NCBI GenBank assembly: GCA_020744225.1
Contig: JAGMWG010000004.1
Coordinates: forward strand, 2,139,096 to 2,203,095
Origin: Paraphoma chrysanthemicola
Lineage: Eukaryota > Ascomycota > Dothideomycetes > Pleosporales > Phaeosphaeriaceae
Direction of reading: 5' to 3'
DNA: 64,000 nt
This document shows, piece after piece, positions 43,999-55,440 of the stretch. A model generated the notes under the pieces. That model was not told the origin of the DNA and made no database searches. It saw only the letters and a program-made list of their open reading frames with translations. Numbering within the stretch: position 1 is the stretch's first letter; every line of letters begins with the position of its first letter. The position numbers and the translations under genes are program-made.

Positions 43999-45606
43999 AT
44001 GCTTCTGCGGACCACCACGAGAAGACCCGCAACCATTGCGAGCAATGGATCCTCGCTTTGCCTAGTACCTCGATTTTCAGCAGCCAATCGGGTACTGTCA
44101 ACAAAATCTACCACAGCTGCTCATTTGGACTTTCGCTTGTTTGTTGAGGCCTTGCGCAAACAGGATGACCTCGTGGACATCGACGAAGAGGTAGATCCTA
44201 AGCTGGAAGTAGCTGCCTTCACCCGCCGCGCATATGAACAGCGTGCGAAAGCGCCACTTTTTAATAAAGTGAAGGGCGCGCATGACGGCCTCTTTCGCAT
44301 ACTTGGCGCACCTGGAGGGCTCTCCAAAGACCCGAAGGTTTCGCATCAACGTTTGGCGCTTCATCTTGGTCTCGAGCCCACGTCTGGGCCACGAGAAATC
44401 ATAGATTTCATGTTGCGCGCAAAGAATCAAAAGCCCATCCCGCCCATTCATGTCGAATCGGGCCCATGCAAAGAGGTCAAGATCCTGGGGCCAGATGTTG
44501 ACCTCACGAAGCTTCCTGTACCCCTCTTGAACAAAGCAGACGGCGGCAATTACATCCAGACTTTGGGGATCAACATCGTTCAACACCCCACCGAAGCCTG
44601 GACGAATTGGTCGATCGCCCGAACCATGATACACGATCGAAATAGAATGTCCGGGCTGATCATGAAGCCACAGCATATCGCACGCATCTACGAGAAGTGG
44701 GTGGAGAAGGGCGTGGATGTACCATATGCCATAGCCCTCGGTGCACCTCCAATTGCTGTCATGGCCGCGAGTATGCCACTGCCAGCTGGCGTTACGGAAG
44801 CTGAATACGTGGGGTCGTTGTGCGGCTCGCCATTGGAGCTGGTCAAGTGCGAGACTAACGACATCTACGTGCCGGCAAATAGCGAGATCGTCCTAGAGGG
44901 AACTATTTCGGTGCGTGATCGTGGCCCCGAGGGCCCATTCGGTGAAATGCACGGCTATAGCTTTCTCGACGAGAACTCGCAGCAACCTCTGTACACAGTG
45001 TCGGCCATTACCCATCGCAAGGACGCGATTCTACCGATATGCGTTCCAGGAAAAGCCTCGGGCCCAGATGAGACGCACACCATGATTGGAACGCTTGCGT
45101 CGGCTGAAATGCGGCAGCTCCTGCAAGACAACGGCTTCCCCGTGAAGCAGGTCTTTGCCCTGTATGAGTCGCAAGTCATTTGGGCGGCAGTGCAAGTGGA
45201 TCGAAACGAGCTATCGAAGCTAAAGACCAACGCGAAAGAATTCTGTGAACGCATTGGCAACCTCGTGTTCCGTCACAAATGTGGAATGCAAATGCATCGG
45301 CTGCTCGTAGTCGGCGATGACATCGACCCATTCAGCTTTAACGACGTGATGTGGGCTTATGCGACGCGCTGTCGACCAGCCATGGACGAATTTAATTTCG
45401 AAGATGTAACAGCGTACCCGCTCGTGCCATACATGAGTCACGGACCCGGCACGAAGCTCACGGGGGGCAAGGTCGTCAGCAATTGCTTATTACCAGAGGA
45501 ATATAAGGGGAAGCAGGGCTGGGTAGCATGCGATTTCGACAATGGGTATCCAGAGCACGTGAAAGAGAGGGTGCTCGAGCGCTGGGATACGTTCGGACTT
45601 CGTTAA
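43999..45606 (+). CDS. FDC1: ferulic/cinnamic acid decarboxylase Fdc1 (UbiD family)
   Basis: Single exon, 535 residues from the first ATG of the frame. It decarboxylates aromatic acrylic acids (cinnamic, ferulic, also sorbic acid) using prenyl-FMN. The catalytic Arg208 in SIARTMIH and the pair Glu311/Glu316 in EGPFGEMHGY keep the spacing of R173, E277 and E282 in Aspergillus niger Fdc1. An N-terminal extension of ~35 basic, Ser/Thr-rich residues would serve as a mitochondrial presequence. Typical blocks (GLIMKPQHIARIYEKW, SGPDETHTMIGTLASAEM) are present. Divergent from PAD1; the pair detoxifies plant or food phenylacrylates. Confidence 0.96.
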   Translation: MLLRTTTRRPATIASNGSSLCLVPRFSAANRVLSTKSTTAAHLDFRLFVEALRKQDDLVDIDEEVDPKLEVAAFTRRAYEQRAKAPLFNKVKGAHDGLFRILGAPGGLSKDPKVSHQRLALHLGLEPTSGPREIIDFMLRAKNQKPIPPIHVESGPCKEVKILGPDVDLTKLPVPLLNKADGGNYIQTLGINIVQHPTEAWTNWSIARTMIHDRNRMSGLIMKPQHIARIYEKWVEKGVDVPYAIALGAPPIAVMAASMPLPAGVTEAEYVGSLCGSPLELVKCETNDIYVPANSEIVLEGTISVRDRGPEGPFGEMHGYSFLDENSQQPLYTVSAITHRKDAILPICVPGKASGPDETHTMIGTLASAEMRQLLQDNGFPVKQVFALYESQVIWAAVQVDRNELSKLKTNAKEFCERIGNLVFRHKCGMQMHRLLVVGDDIDPFSFNDVMWAYATRCRPAMDEFNFEDVTAYPLVPYMSHGPGTKLTGGKVVSNCLLPEEYKGKQGWVACDFDNGYPEHVKERVLERWDTFGLR

Positions 45607-46407
45607 GCAGCGTCTTGTAGGGTTATTGAGTACATGAGTTTCGCATCCACGAAGTTGGGTGCTAGCAAAAGAGTGCCATTGATCACAAGATCCTCCAAAA
45701 ATGCTGAAGTAGCACCGTTTGAATGCTTCATTGTGGAAGTGAGGCACTGCCAAGTGCTTGTTTACACCCATGCAGTTGTCATCAACCTGCATTAGCGGCG
45801 AAACGCTTGGCGAGATATCCTACCACACTCTCAACGTAGCGCTGTGGATCTGCAAGATAGGACGCGAACACTTGCGATCGACGAAGCTCCACGTCGCGAG
45901 GCAGACTTTATACACTTTGTGGTTCTTCACTAGTTCCATGTTCTCCACTGTTAAAGTAGTTGTTCGGACGGATTGATCAATGATTATGGCCGAGGGCCTT
46001 CTTAATCGCGCAATCACTGCCTGTTTTATCCTACGCCGAACGAATTCACAGCAGCCATACTGGGTCAACACGTCACCATGAGCTCGGATACATCCTATTT
46101 CGGCCTGGCAATGATCGGACAGCCAGGATATCCCAAAGCCCCGACGGTGACGCGTTTCTCTGTGATATGCTGCGCTCTTGCGCAAGTGCTACCGATCATC
46201 GGGAGATAGCTGCTCGTCCCCTGATCCCGAAGGCCTCAACCACGTTATCTCCGTTCATGCAGCATGTAAAGCTTGCAATGCTTGCGTCAAAACGGATCTC
46301 ATTTCCCCCAGCAAACGAACAGTGCATATATAGCCAGTGGGCAAGTACCCAAACTTCATGACAAACATTCTATACCTGCAGAGCCTCCATTCAAAATTCT
46401 GTTCAAC
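45607..46407. promoter_or_regulatory. spacer FDC1 / alcohol dehydrogenase
   Basis: 800 bp without a supported gene. Confidence 0.4.
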
Positions 46408-47589
46408 ATGGAGTCCCTCGTGAACGCAACTATGAGAGCTGTTGCATGGTTTGGGCAACCGTATAACGTTTCTGTCATCGACTTGCCCGTTCCCAGGATC
46501 GTCAACGCAACAGATGCCCTTGTTCGTATTACCAGCTCAGCAATCTGCGGTTCCGACCTTCATTTTTATCACGGTTACTCTGGTGCCGCAAACGTACCCT
46601 GGCCCTTGGGTCATGAAGCAGTTGGCTACATTTCCGAGAAAGGCAGCGCCGTCATATCGTTAGAGGTTGGCCAATACGTTATCATTCCGGACAATGCAGA
46701 CAACGGCCACTGGGGTGAACAGCATCCATTATCGTTTGGAGTCGGTTCGGCAGATTACGGTGGTCTTCAGGGTAGGCCTCACGACAGTTCCAATCGTTTC
46801 ACAAGTAATTGAGTATTCTCAACAGCCGAATACGCGCGGGTGCCTTTTGCAGACAAGTCTCTTATGCCCATTCCGATCGACCGATTCTCGAACTCAACCG
46901 CGGAGCTAGATTACCTTATGGTCTCGGACGTATTTACCACCGGCTGGAACGCCATCAGTTACTCAGGTTTCGAGGCTGGCGATAGCGTTGCTATTTTTGG
47001 TGCTGGACCTGTAGGGCTTTCTGCAGCCTATTCCCCGATCCTTCGCGGTGCAACGCGGGTTTACGTCGTTGACCGCATTCCAAGTCGACTCACTTTGGCC
47101 AGCTCGATTGGTGCAATCCCTATCAATTTCAACACTACAGACGCCGTCGCGGAGATCATGTCCCGCGAGCCGGTGGGTGTCAGGCGAAGCATAGATGCTG
47201 TCGGGTTCGAGGCCGTTAATGCGACCGGAGAACCAGCGAACGGCGTTGTCATCAACGAAATGGTGTCAGTTACTTCTCGAGCAGGAGGAATGGGCATTGC
47301 TGGAGTCTACGTTGCTGCAGGCAATAATACTGCTGGCGCGCCTCTGGCGGACAGTATTCCTGAACCAATTCCGTTGGCAATGGCGCCGCTTTGGCGTAAA
47401 GGGTTGTCAATTGGAACAGGTATTGCTTTGCCGCTCATTGAGGCTCCTCCTCTGCTACGACTTATCGCAGCTGGAATTGCTAAGCCGAGCTTTGTCATTA
47501 GCGCGGAGATTGGAATCGAGCAAGCTCCCGAGTACTACAGGCGCTATAGTGACCATCTCGAGAGCAAAGTTGTAATCCGTTTCTCATAA
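46408..47589 (+). CDS. zinc-type alcohol dehydrogenase (MDR), structural-zinc site missing
   Basis: Exons 46408-46771 and 46826-47589 give 375 residues. The catalytic-zinc side is intact: Cys47 in ICGSDLHFYHG and His69-Glu70 in GHEAVG. The Rossmann motif GAGPVG is at 181-186, followed by YVVDRIPSRLTLA. The lobe that normally carries four structural-zinc cysteines (about residues 92-118) reads DNADNGHWGEQHPLSFG and has none. The protein resembles glutathione-independent formaldehyde-dehydrogenase-like fungal MDRs. The substrate is unknown; NAD(H) preference is suggested by the acidic Asp after the second strand. Confidence 0.88.
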
Positions 47590-47962
47590 TTATAGAGCAT
47601 ACAGTACTCTCAACGTGCTGAGTGTGGAGCATCAGAAGGCGACGAAATGGAAGCGAAATATGAGTCGGAATAAAATAGGAATGTGACTACACAGCTAATG
47701 TAGGTACTCTATTGAGATCGGAAGCATGAAGTTTTGGTACAATGCTCTAATTCATAGCACACTGAGAAAAGATACGCATGTGTAGAGTGCCGTTGTGCAG
47801 GTGGGAGGGCTGTCTACTCCACCGTATGGTGCTGTGACGTGCTATAAAATTTCTTCTCTCGCTTTGCTTCGTCCAGGTTTTAAGAACGCTCATCTCAAGG
47901 GCGAGACTCCTCATAGCATCGTGACGTTGAGGCTGCTTGGCGTCGCCACGGGAGTACAAGCC
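47590..47962. terminator. convergent 3' spacer
   Basis: Between the ADH and the minus-strand seven-segment membrane protein. No supported ORF. Confidence 0.35.
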
Positions 47963-50289
47963 CTATTCGAGTCGCGGCGTTGTCGCAATATAAACGCCTG
48001 CCACTGAGGCGAGAGCCCAAATTGCGGAAAGCAGCCCAAGTTTTGGAGGGCAATAGCTGCACGAAGTCAATTCGATTATGGCCGTCTGTCCACGCGGCAG
48101 TACGTACTCTCCCGCGCTAAGGTCGATAAACCCAACCCAAAAAATCCCCTGAGCGATGTATAGCAAAAGCATACTAGTAATTGCAACCAGTGTCAGTCTT
48201 ACCATAGCACTTCCCATGACAATGGTGCAATTGTCGGTATACTTAGGTGGTAGAGTACCATAGCCGCCATAAGGCTGATCATCGGCACTTGTCAATGGTG
48301 CTTCCTCGGGTTCGCAACGCTTTTCATGTAGCCAATAACTTGCTAATCTTTCCTCGAATCTTAACCAGTCATCCTTCAATGTTGATGTGGAATTACTTGG
48401 GCTGATCTTCGCGGTGTCTCGCATAAGCACTAGGCTCAGCTCCGATTCTGGCTGAGCAAACAAACTGCGTGCAGCTTGCCACAAGAATGGAGAGGTAACA
48501 ACAATTACGAGGAGCCAGATCGCGGCTCCAGCAAACATGTATTGAGCCGCAGGTTCTGCGCGGAGCCTGGTCATCCCTTGGCTATAGAAATCGTGTTCTA
48601 GACCGTAACTGATGGTCTGCATCATCGACACGGCCGACAAAGCTTGCAAGATGACTTCCGCGCACACGCAAGAGGCGATTGTGAACAGTGTGGTATTTCT
48701 GAAGGGACGAGCCGTGGCCAGCAAGATTATTGACCACGTGAGCCGCGGCATTGAGCACCACAAAAGGGCGAGTCGTATGATGGAGATGTTGTCGTAACCA
48801 GCAGTTAGTTGAACAAGAGAGGCATTGATCCAGTTAGCAGCAAGCTGTAGAGCAGCTATTCCGTATCCTGGTACGAGCCACCCTCTGGAGTATGCGTCAT
48901 AGCACCTGTACTTTTGTGCATAGAGGCCGGCGATCAGGGTAGCTGAATTGATCAGAAAAACAGATGCAAGCTTCCATTTGGTAGTCACACGCGTGCTCGA
49001 AGTTTTCGTGTGGCGGCGATCGGATGAATAGGTCACTCTCCATTGCCATGGGATCATCTCGGTCGGAGTAGGAGCTGCTACCTGATGCCAATGCTTCGGT
49101 AGTCCGTGCCATTCCCGAATTTGGCCACATAGACCATGCAGCCATTCTACAAAATCGATTCGAGTCTCGAATAAACGGCATGGCCCTTGGCAGTCGTCAT
49201 AACTCATGCTTTGGCAGAAGCAAGCTCTATCGACGGCACGTTTGACCTTGCAGTACCCATCGGAATCCGGCTCGCAAGCATCAGTAGTACAGCGATCAAC
49301 GAGTCCGGGCACTCTCGGCGACACGGCAGTGACGCGCTTAGGCAAGCGCCAATTCTCCACAGGTATGTATGCAAATGTTGTGGTCTGCAGCCCATTCGTC
49401 CAGTCAGCCGACATGAACTCTGGTCCACACGTAGCGTTCAGCCACAATCGCTCCTTTGTTGAGGCTAAACCTGGCACTGCGCAATGTTCTGTTTTCATGT
49501 CGGCAGTAAATGTTTCGCAAAAGCACACTTTATCGAAATAGTCGCCGTCCGCTATGCTACGCAGAGTGAGATCGTACCCAGCTGTTTCGAAACCTAGGGC
49601 GACCATGGTGCCTTGTGATTCTCTGTACTCCCAAGGTCGCGCGGCATTTCCAATTTGTTGAGTCGTGGAGGTGAAGCCGCACGACGCCATAGCATGCCGA
49701 AACGTCTCTGTGGTCGACTCAATGACTGATTCCGTCAGGCATGCTGGCGCCTTATCAGTCACTCCAATAGCCGTATAGCCTCTCATCAAAGACGATGGAG
49801 ATGGTGTTTGTAGCCCATAAGCGTCGCCAATCTCAACAAGCCACGTTCGGCCGGTGATTGTACGTATCCAGTGAAACAGCTGCGCCTTCGCGAGTATCGA
49901 TCGACTACAGAAAGGGAGGTATTGAGTGATGATATCTGGCGAGAATTCGGTGCTAAGACAACTGAGCTGAGTCAGCCACTGGTGATGAGTGCAAAACACC
50001 CCAAAATGTCGGGTGCATTGTCTGTTAGTGCATCTAGTCATAGCATCCAGCCAGGTGGATTGATCCTGCTGGGCGATACACTGCGGCATGAGAGCGAGAT
50101 CCTCTGGGTTCACCCAGCCATTGCGGTTGACCAGGGGAGTTATGCTGTAGCTCTCATCTTGAATCCCTGTCGAAGCGGGACGAAGCGCTGCCGCTATGTT
50201 TAGCGTGGGACCTAAGAGGCAGTCAAAAACAACATACCATCTATGGCTCCGATCGTTAGTAGCGCAGCCCATGGGTGAGTTATCTTCAT
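47963..50289 (-). CDS. orphan seven-TM protein with Cys-rich ectodomain
   Basis: Preferred model: exon 50289-50238 encoding a signal-peptide-like MKITHPWAALLTIGAI, a 44-nt intron, then 50193-47963, giving 760 residues. A single-exon start at 50272 (769 residues) would lack any signal. Residues ~20-420 hold more than 20 cysteines and a few sequons (NATC), with repeated CxC and C-x4-C elements (VCFCETF, ACFCQSM, CTTDAC). Hydrophobic segments follow at about 425-443, 456-481, 490-512, 519-541, 568-590, 681-707 and 736-754. The ~90-residue loop between segments five and six is charged. No GPCR family signature is recognised. Confidence 0.72.
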
Positions 50290-51258
50290 GCTTGTTCGAT
50301 TTCTGGGTAGCGCAGCGCAGAGTGGGCGTGTGAAGGCTTGAAGCTGCTGCCTAGGACAGTCGGAAGTGCGGGGTCGCTGCGCCGCGCGCACACATAGGAA
50401 TGTGTTGCACACGCTAACTTAAGCAACTACCGAGTGCAGGGACAGAGTCGTAAAGAACTAACTCGCACCCCTTATTTAATCTAGCTAGCAGAAGACGTGG
50501 CTCGTAGTCCTTCCGCAAACAGACCGCAAATTCCAGTTCCTGGGATAGGGCTTGGACACAAAGTTTCCCAGAAGATATTCGTTGTGTCAGACAAACATCC
50601 CGAACTCCGCCGCAGCTGAGCTTCCAACTTTCCCACCACCAACTTCTACTGAAAGCCCAGCCCCTGTCCCGTCCACTTTTTCTCCACTCAACATGCAGCT
50701 TATATACAGCACAAAGACCAAAAGGTGGTGATGTTGCCGCTGCTGCAGAGTTACTGCAACGAGTCCTTGCCTGACTATGCTTACACACCTAGGTAGCAGC
50801 ACAATAGGGGTTGTTCTTCAGAACGGGGCCTCATCTACTGCATCCTGTTTATACAATAGTATGTATCATTGAACCTTGATTGTGGATGGTTTCGACTACT
50901 TCAAACTTCTCTTCCGACTTGCCTGTGCTCCACACTACCCAGACTAATACATTATCAATCAGCGCATTGAAGACAAAAGCACTCCTTGAGCTAGGCACAA
51001 CTTCATATTCGACGTGGAAGCCTGTACTCAGCGCCAAGGATGGCATTCAACAAGACTGCTTCAGAAACTTAAACACGTCTTTCAATTTTACGACAGTATG
51101 GGTGCTTGCTCGTATCTGGAAAGTGGAGTGTCTTCTCGAACTGGTATGCCTCCGGACCAAGATCAACCCTCTGGACGTACCCGCTCGAGCTCCTCGAGAT
51201 ATGCGTCTCGATCCAAATTATCGGGCCAGCCATGCTTCCGTAATGTTCGACTCACAAC
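50290..51258. other. intergenic, no gene seen
   Basis: Long frames on either strand (for example 50880-51536, plus) run antisense to the next gene and show no domain. Confidence 0.4.
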
Positions 51259-51991
51259 CTAATTCGCAAACATCAGTAGAGCATCGTCAAACCTCGACCA
51301 GACAAAACATACACTTCCGATCTCCCATGTGTACGGCTGGATTGTCCTGTTCCACGAGTTCTTGCCCTTTGGACAAGGGACCATTGTCAATCCTCCAATC
51401 ATGTTGCAGACTTCGTCAAAATACTGATGAATGTCGTGGGGAACAGATCCCAAAAGCCAAGGCTCATCTTCTGGTGGCTCTGTGTAACCTGTACCCATTA
51501 CATGTAGGATACCTGGCACAAATGTCAGCCCTCTGATGGTCTATATGCATGGGTCATATTGCCAAACCTTTCGCAGTGTCAATTATCCACCATGTTGCAT
51601 ATATGTCTTGCGTCAAGGCAATGAAACCAGCTGGCCAGTCTTCAGGACTCGGCATCAACAGTTTATCGAATAGCCGTTTTCCTTGGCACTCTTCTACAGT
51701 CAGGGATTTAAACGGCCAGGTATCGCGCAGATAGCTAAGATGTTGGGTCTCGAAGTATATTTCGTCTTTGCTATCACCGTCGACTTGTTTGATATAAGGA
51801 AGATGCCGGAGGAGATCGATTACTTCCTCTGAGCGGCCGAAAGCACGCAAAATGTCAACAGCAAGCTGCTCATCGCTCCAGCCTTCATCTGGAGGGTATC
51901 GAACTTCCGCGGAATCGAAGTAGGCTGCTTTCACCAAGAGCTCGTAATGTCGTTTGATACAACGAACTACCACATCCCGGTTATAGGCCAT
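51259..51991 (-). CDS. uncharacterised 225-residue protein
   Basis: Exons 51991-51568 and 51512-51259. The 55-nt intron has a weak GTTTGG donor, a GGCTGAC branch point and GCCAG acceptor, phase 1. It starts MAYNRDVVVRCIKRHYELL. The sequence is acidic, Trp/Tyr-rich and soluble-looking, with pairs such as DEGWSDEQLAVDILRAFG and EDEPWLLGSVPHDIHQYFDEV. I do not recognise a family. No signal peptide or membrane segment is seen. The in-frame GTG upstream (52072) is ignored in favour of ATG. Confidence 0.6.
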
Positions 51992-52655
51992 TTTTGATGT
52001 TGCGGACAGATTGTAGGTCGTGAGGATTGCGATAGTCCGCGAAATCCTGAAGTGCGAACAATAGCGGGGCACAGTTTGTATCGATAGAAGAAAAGATTGG
52101 GAAGTGCGCTAAACCTACAAGAGCTAGAGTGTCCGTGCGCACGGGCACTCTATCCAAGGGGCGTGTGGGTCGCAAATGTTCGGGCTGCGTTACAAGTAAT
52201 CTGAAAGTCCTCCAACGTGCGCGCCTTCGCGATGCATAGACATTGTTTCCAGGTTGATGCACAACTACTGCGAGAGTAGCTGCTCCGGGACGTGTTCAGT
52301 TTATGCAATATCTTGGTCACGTCCCGGCGATTCACGACTGAAGGGTGAAATCACCTGGACAGCCGGTTCCTGGACAGTGAGCTCTTTCCAGAAAGATATG
52401 CTGTGGTCGGATAGCCTTCATTACTTGCACAAAGCTCTCTTTACAGTATGTGATGCGTGATCGACGTGATTGGCATCTCATTCCCCTCCGCGATACAGCC
52501 CTTGTAGCTGTTCATTGCAGACTCCATATTCACGATAGCCTGCGCTATCACAAGATCTACACGCGTAACGGCGGCAGAACCATAAATTCCCCGAAAAAGC
52601 TCGTGGCAACAAGCTCCATGACATCATAACATGTAGCTTACCAAGAACCTGTCTT
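51992..52655. other. intergenic, no gene seen
   Basis: Upstream of the 225-residue protein and downstream of the LysM gene. No supported frame. Confidence 0.4.
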
Positions 52656-53717
52656 TTAAGTGGCCAGACAGTAAGAATACGTTGGCCAGATTTGAGTCCC
52701 ACAATTTGCTCCGCCTTCGCCCAGCACTGGGTTGAGTTTATAGAACAAGTTTGTATCGACACCATTTGCGTTGCTGATAGCCCAGCAGGAATCTCCATCT
52801 TTGGCCTCCACCCATTTCGTACAGTTCGAAGGAAATCCAGCCTGTGTTCTGGCAGGCTTCGGAGCACTTGAAGTAGTGGTGGGAGCTTTGCTCGTTGTGG
52901 TAGGAGCGTTCGACGTTGTGGTGGCGACTCCAACGCAGTAGTAATACTGGAGCCATATCTGGGTGTTGCAATTCTCTCCGTTTGATCCAAGACCAGTGTT
53001 CCATTTGTAAAAGTTGGCCAAGTCAACGCCCGCCCCATTGGCGATAGACCAACACGACGCTCCAGTCTCCGGCGCTTGCGCAAAAGAAATACAATTTGGA
53101 TCGATCCCGGATTGAGTCTATGTAGGCTTGGACGGTCCAGTTGTAGGAGTCGCACTTGTGATGGGCTTTGTGGAGCTTGGACTCGTGCCGTCTCCTGGTG
53201 TCGCAATGCAAAAATAGTAGCCGAGCCAGACTCGGGTCGCGCAGAATTCACCAGCCGTTCCAAGAACTGGGTTCAACGCAAACAGTCTCTGTGTGGAGAT
53301 TTTGGCATCATTTGCCAGCTTCCAGCATGCGGCTTGAGTGTTGTTTGCCACGATCCATCGATTGCAGTCCGACGATATACCTTCTTGCAACATATCTGCA
53401 AAAACAGCACTTGCATCACCTATAATTGGAAGAGATGCCGTGCTGCCTGGACCACCTCGAACTGGACCCTCACTACTGTCAGGGATCTCTGAAGCTGGTG
53501 GACTGATCCATGCTCCTCCTGGGGGACTGTGGGAGACGTCAGCGATTATAACCGGGCTCTTGCTACTGAATTCACACTGACCTCGAACAGACAACTTGTC
53601 CCACGAGTAGATGGTCGCATGCACCCAGAATAGAGGGATTCCAAGTAGCAACCTGGGCCATAGTAACGTTCGTAGCCCAAGTTCTAGGGTGGGTTCTTGC
53701 TTGATAGAGGCGTGCAT
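52656..53717 (-). pseudogene. three-LysM protein interrupted by one TAG
   Basis: The frame from ATG 53717 has a hydrophobic signal or anchor (about residues 16-38), a Pro/Gly-rich stretch, LysM1 (CNRWIVANNTQAACWKLAN ... WLGYYFC), and a Ser/Thr/Pro linker ending in TAG at 53120-53118. The same frame then continues through LysM2 (CISFAQAPETGASCWSIAN ... LQYYYC), a Thr/Ser/Pro linker, and LysM3 (CTKWVEAKDGDSCWAISN ... PTYSYC) to 52656. LysM domains bind chitin or its oligomers; secreted multi-LysM proteins can shield hyphae or hide chitin from plants. No intron removes the TAG in phase. TAG fits a single C-to-T change of CAG. LysM1 alone may still be made. Confidence 0.75.
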
Positions 53718-53792
53718 CTCACTGCTGCTACGAGGTCATTATTAAGTAGAGCAGGCGAAAAGATTAAGAGCTTGTCTGCATATACGGCGCAG

Positions 53793-54071
53793 ATGCAAGC
53801 ACAGTTCCTACCCCTTAATACACTTTACGCCATCATGCAGCGTAAATCTGGCGCATCAGGGACGTTTGCTGTTTCATTTAGGACCACAGATAAGGGAAGT
53901 GAGTATCTTATGGCCCGCGAGAATAGAAGTGTGCATGTGAGTATGGGGAAGGTGATAGTGAAGAAGGGAAGGGAGGTAGTTGAGGAGAAGGAGTTTAAGA
54001 TTGAGGGGAGTGGGGTGAAGCAGGAGGTGAAGGCGTGGGCGGAGAGGCTGGGGAGTGGAGGAAGGAGATGA
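53793..54071 (+). CDS. possible small basic protein (weak)
   Basis: An ATG-started frame of about 92 codons (a second ATG at 53835), diverging from the LysM gene. The C-terminal half is very Lys/Glu/Gly-rich because of purine-rich DNA. It contains FAVSFRTTDKGSEYLMAREN, which looks protein-like, but no domain is recognised. It may be the end of a truncated gene or chance. Confidence 0.25.
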   Translation: MQAQFLPLNTLYAIMQRKSGASGTFAVSFRTTDKGSEYLMARENRSVHVSMGKVIVKKGREVVEEKEFKIEGSGVKQEVKAWAERLGSGGRR

Positions 54072-54243
54072 GTAGGGAGCAGGCGTTAGGGGATTTGGAG
54101 ATTATCGAGGGGACGTTGAGGAGTAGAGAAGGGGGTTGGGCGAGGGTCGGATTGAAGTTTCAGCAAATACCAAAGGTTGTTCAGTACAAATATGCATTCG
54201 TAAGTACACCCGAGATCCACGTTTCAAGGTACGACTACATATC

Positions 54244-55440
54244 CTATTGCGGCTGACCTTCATCTCCTTTCCCGAAAAGCCCCTTGAGAAACCCCAAACC
54301 AGATTCGCAGCTATATTTTATTCCATCCAGGCAATCTCCACCTACGTGCGCGAGCCTCCATGCCGGATTGTGCTTGTTCGGAATCTGGTACCAAAGAAAA
54401 CAGTCGATCTGCCAGTTCCGCCCACGTCTGAAAGCGGAATCGGTATAATTTGGGACTATAGCGTCTGACAGTTGGCGACGGACAGACCTCCGATCCATCC
54501 CATCACAATGGGCGTCAAGGACTGCGAACCATACCGCTGCCACTCGAACACAATATCTGTCAAACGATGGATACTCGGAGAGGGGCCGTTTGAGCCGATT
54601 TTCCATTTCCCGCCAGAAGATCTTGAATAACAATTCCTGCGGCTGCATAGAGTAATCGCAAGGAAACCTGAGTCTTGCTGAGACCAAGCCCATCACACCG
54701 AACACCCGATCTTTGAACTTGAAGCAGTTCGCATTCTCGACCATTTGAACAGCAAGGTACCAACCTCTCTCCGGGACGCCTCTTCGATTGAAGTCAATCA
54801 AAGATAACCGGATTCGCAATGACATCAAGGGATAGAAGATGGCAGATCTTAACTCCCAGTCATAATCTTTCTTTGGTGCGCATGCTTCAGATAGTCTCTC
54901 CTACTCTTTATAGAATGTGGTCCATGTCAGTCGCTTGTCCTTGATGCAAATGCTCATACTTCTGCTAAGAACCATCTCCTGGATAATCCATAGCCTCGAC
55001 CAATATGGAAGATCGACGAAATCCTGGATAGCGGAGCCCAAGTCACGCTGGTCCTGTCTGCTAACACGAAATCCAGGAACTGCCTGCTGTGAATAGTCAA
55101 TCTGCCCTCCGCGAGCAATCAAATCCATCACACGATCACTGCCTTCGAAGCCAGGTCCAAGCCACACCTCCACATTTGTTGCGGAATTGTATAGTTCAGC
55201 CATTTGATTCACCTGGTGCCCCTTCTCATCATCGTCATTTTGGTTGATGCATATCTGGTCGATCCAATACAAAGGAGAGTGTTCTTGTACTCTCTGTTGG
55301 AGAAAGTCGTAAAGATTCTGCCGCACCGAAAACCATCCGGTATGGTCCCCACTCGTGACAAGAATGTCATATTCCGGCAGTTCGTCGCCCCAAGTATACG
55401 ATAGTGCAGTGAATTTCAGGATATCTAGATAAGTTTCCAT
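54244..55440 (-). CDS. HET-domain protein, 5' end at repeat border
   Basis: Core HET motifs are clear: FTALSYTWGDE, then LYWIDQICINQNDDDEKGHQVNQM, VEVWLGP and YWSRLWIIQEMVL. HET proteins trigger cell death after incompatible hyphal fusion. A TAG at 54903-54901 stops the frame, which otherwise continues to 54244. A 57-nt phase-2 intron at 54904-54848 (GTAGGA...TTAAG) would remove it, so either an intron or a stop mutation is possible. The frame is open upstream of ATG 55440 to the poly-T tract near 55577, encoding more HET-like N-terminus (IQVLGVRSEREK) with no ATG. The gene is therefore probably truncated by the AT-rich block. Confidence 0.75.

Noticed and set aside
50212..50237. 26-nt intron that would join the signal exon directly to the next GT...AG site of the seven-TM gene
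   Set aside because: Shorter than any plausible fungal spliceosomal intron; the 44-nt version is in phase and preferred.
50880..51536. 218-codon open frame, plus strand
   Set aside because: Runs antisense to a spliced minus-strand gene, no motif, starts without ATG context.
52478..53263. 261-codon frame, minus strand
   Set aside because: It is another frame of the LysM-coding DNA; the LysM motifs lie in a different frame.
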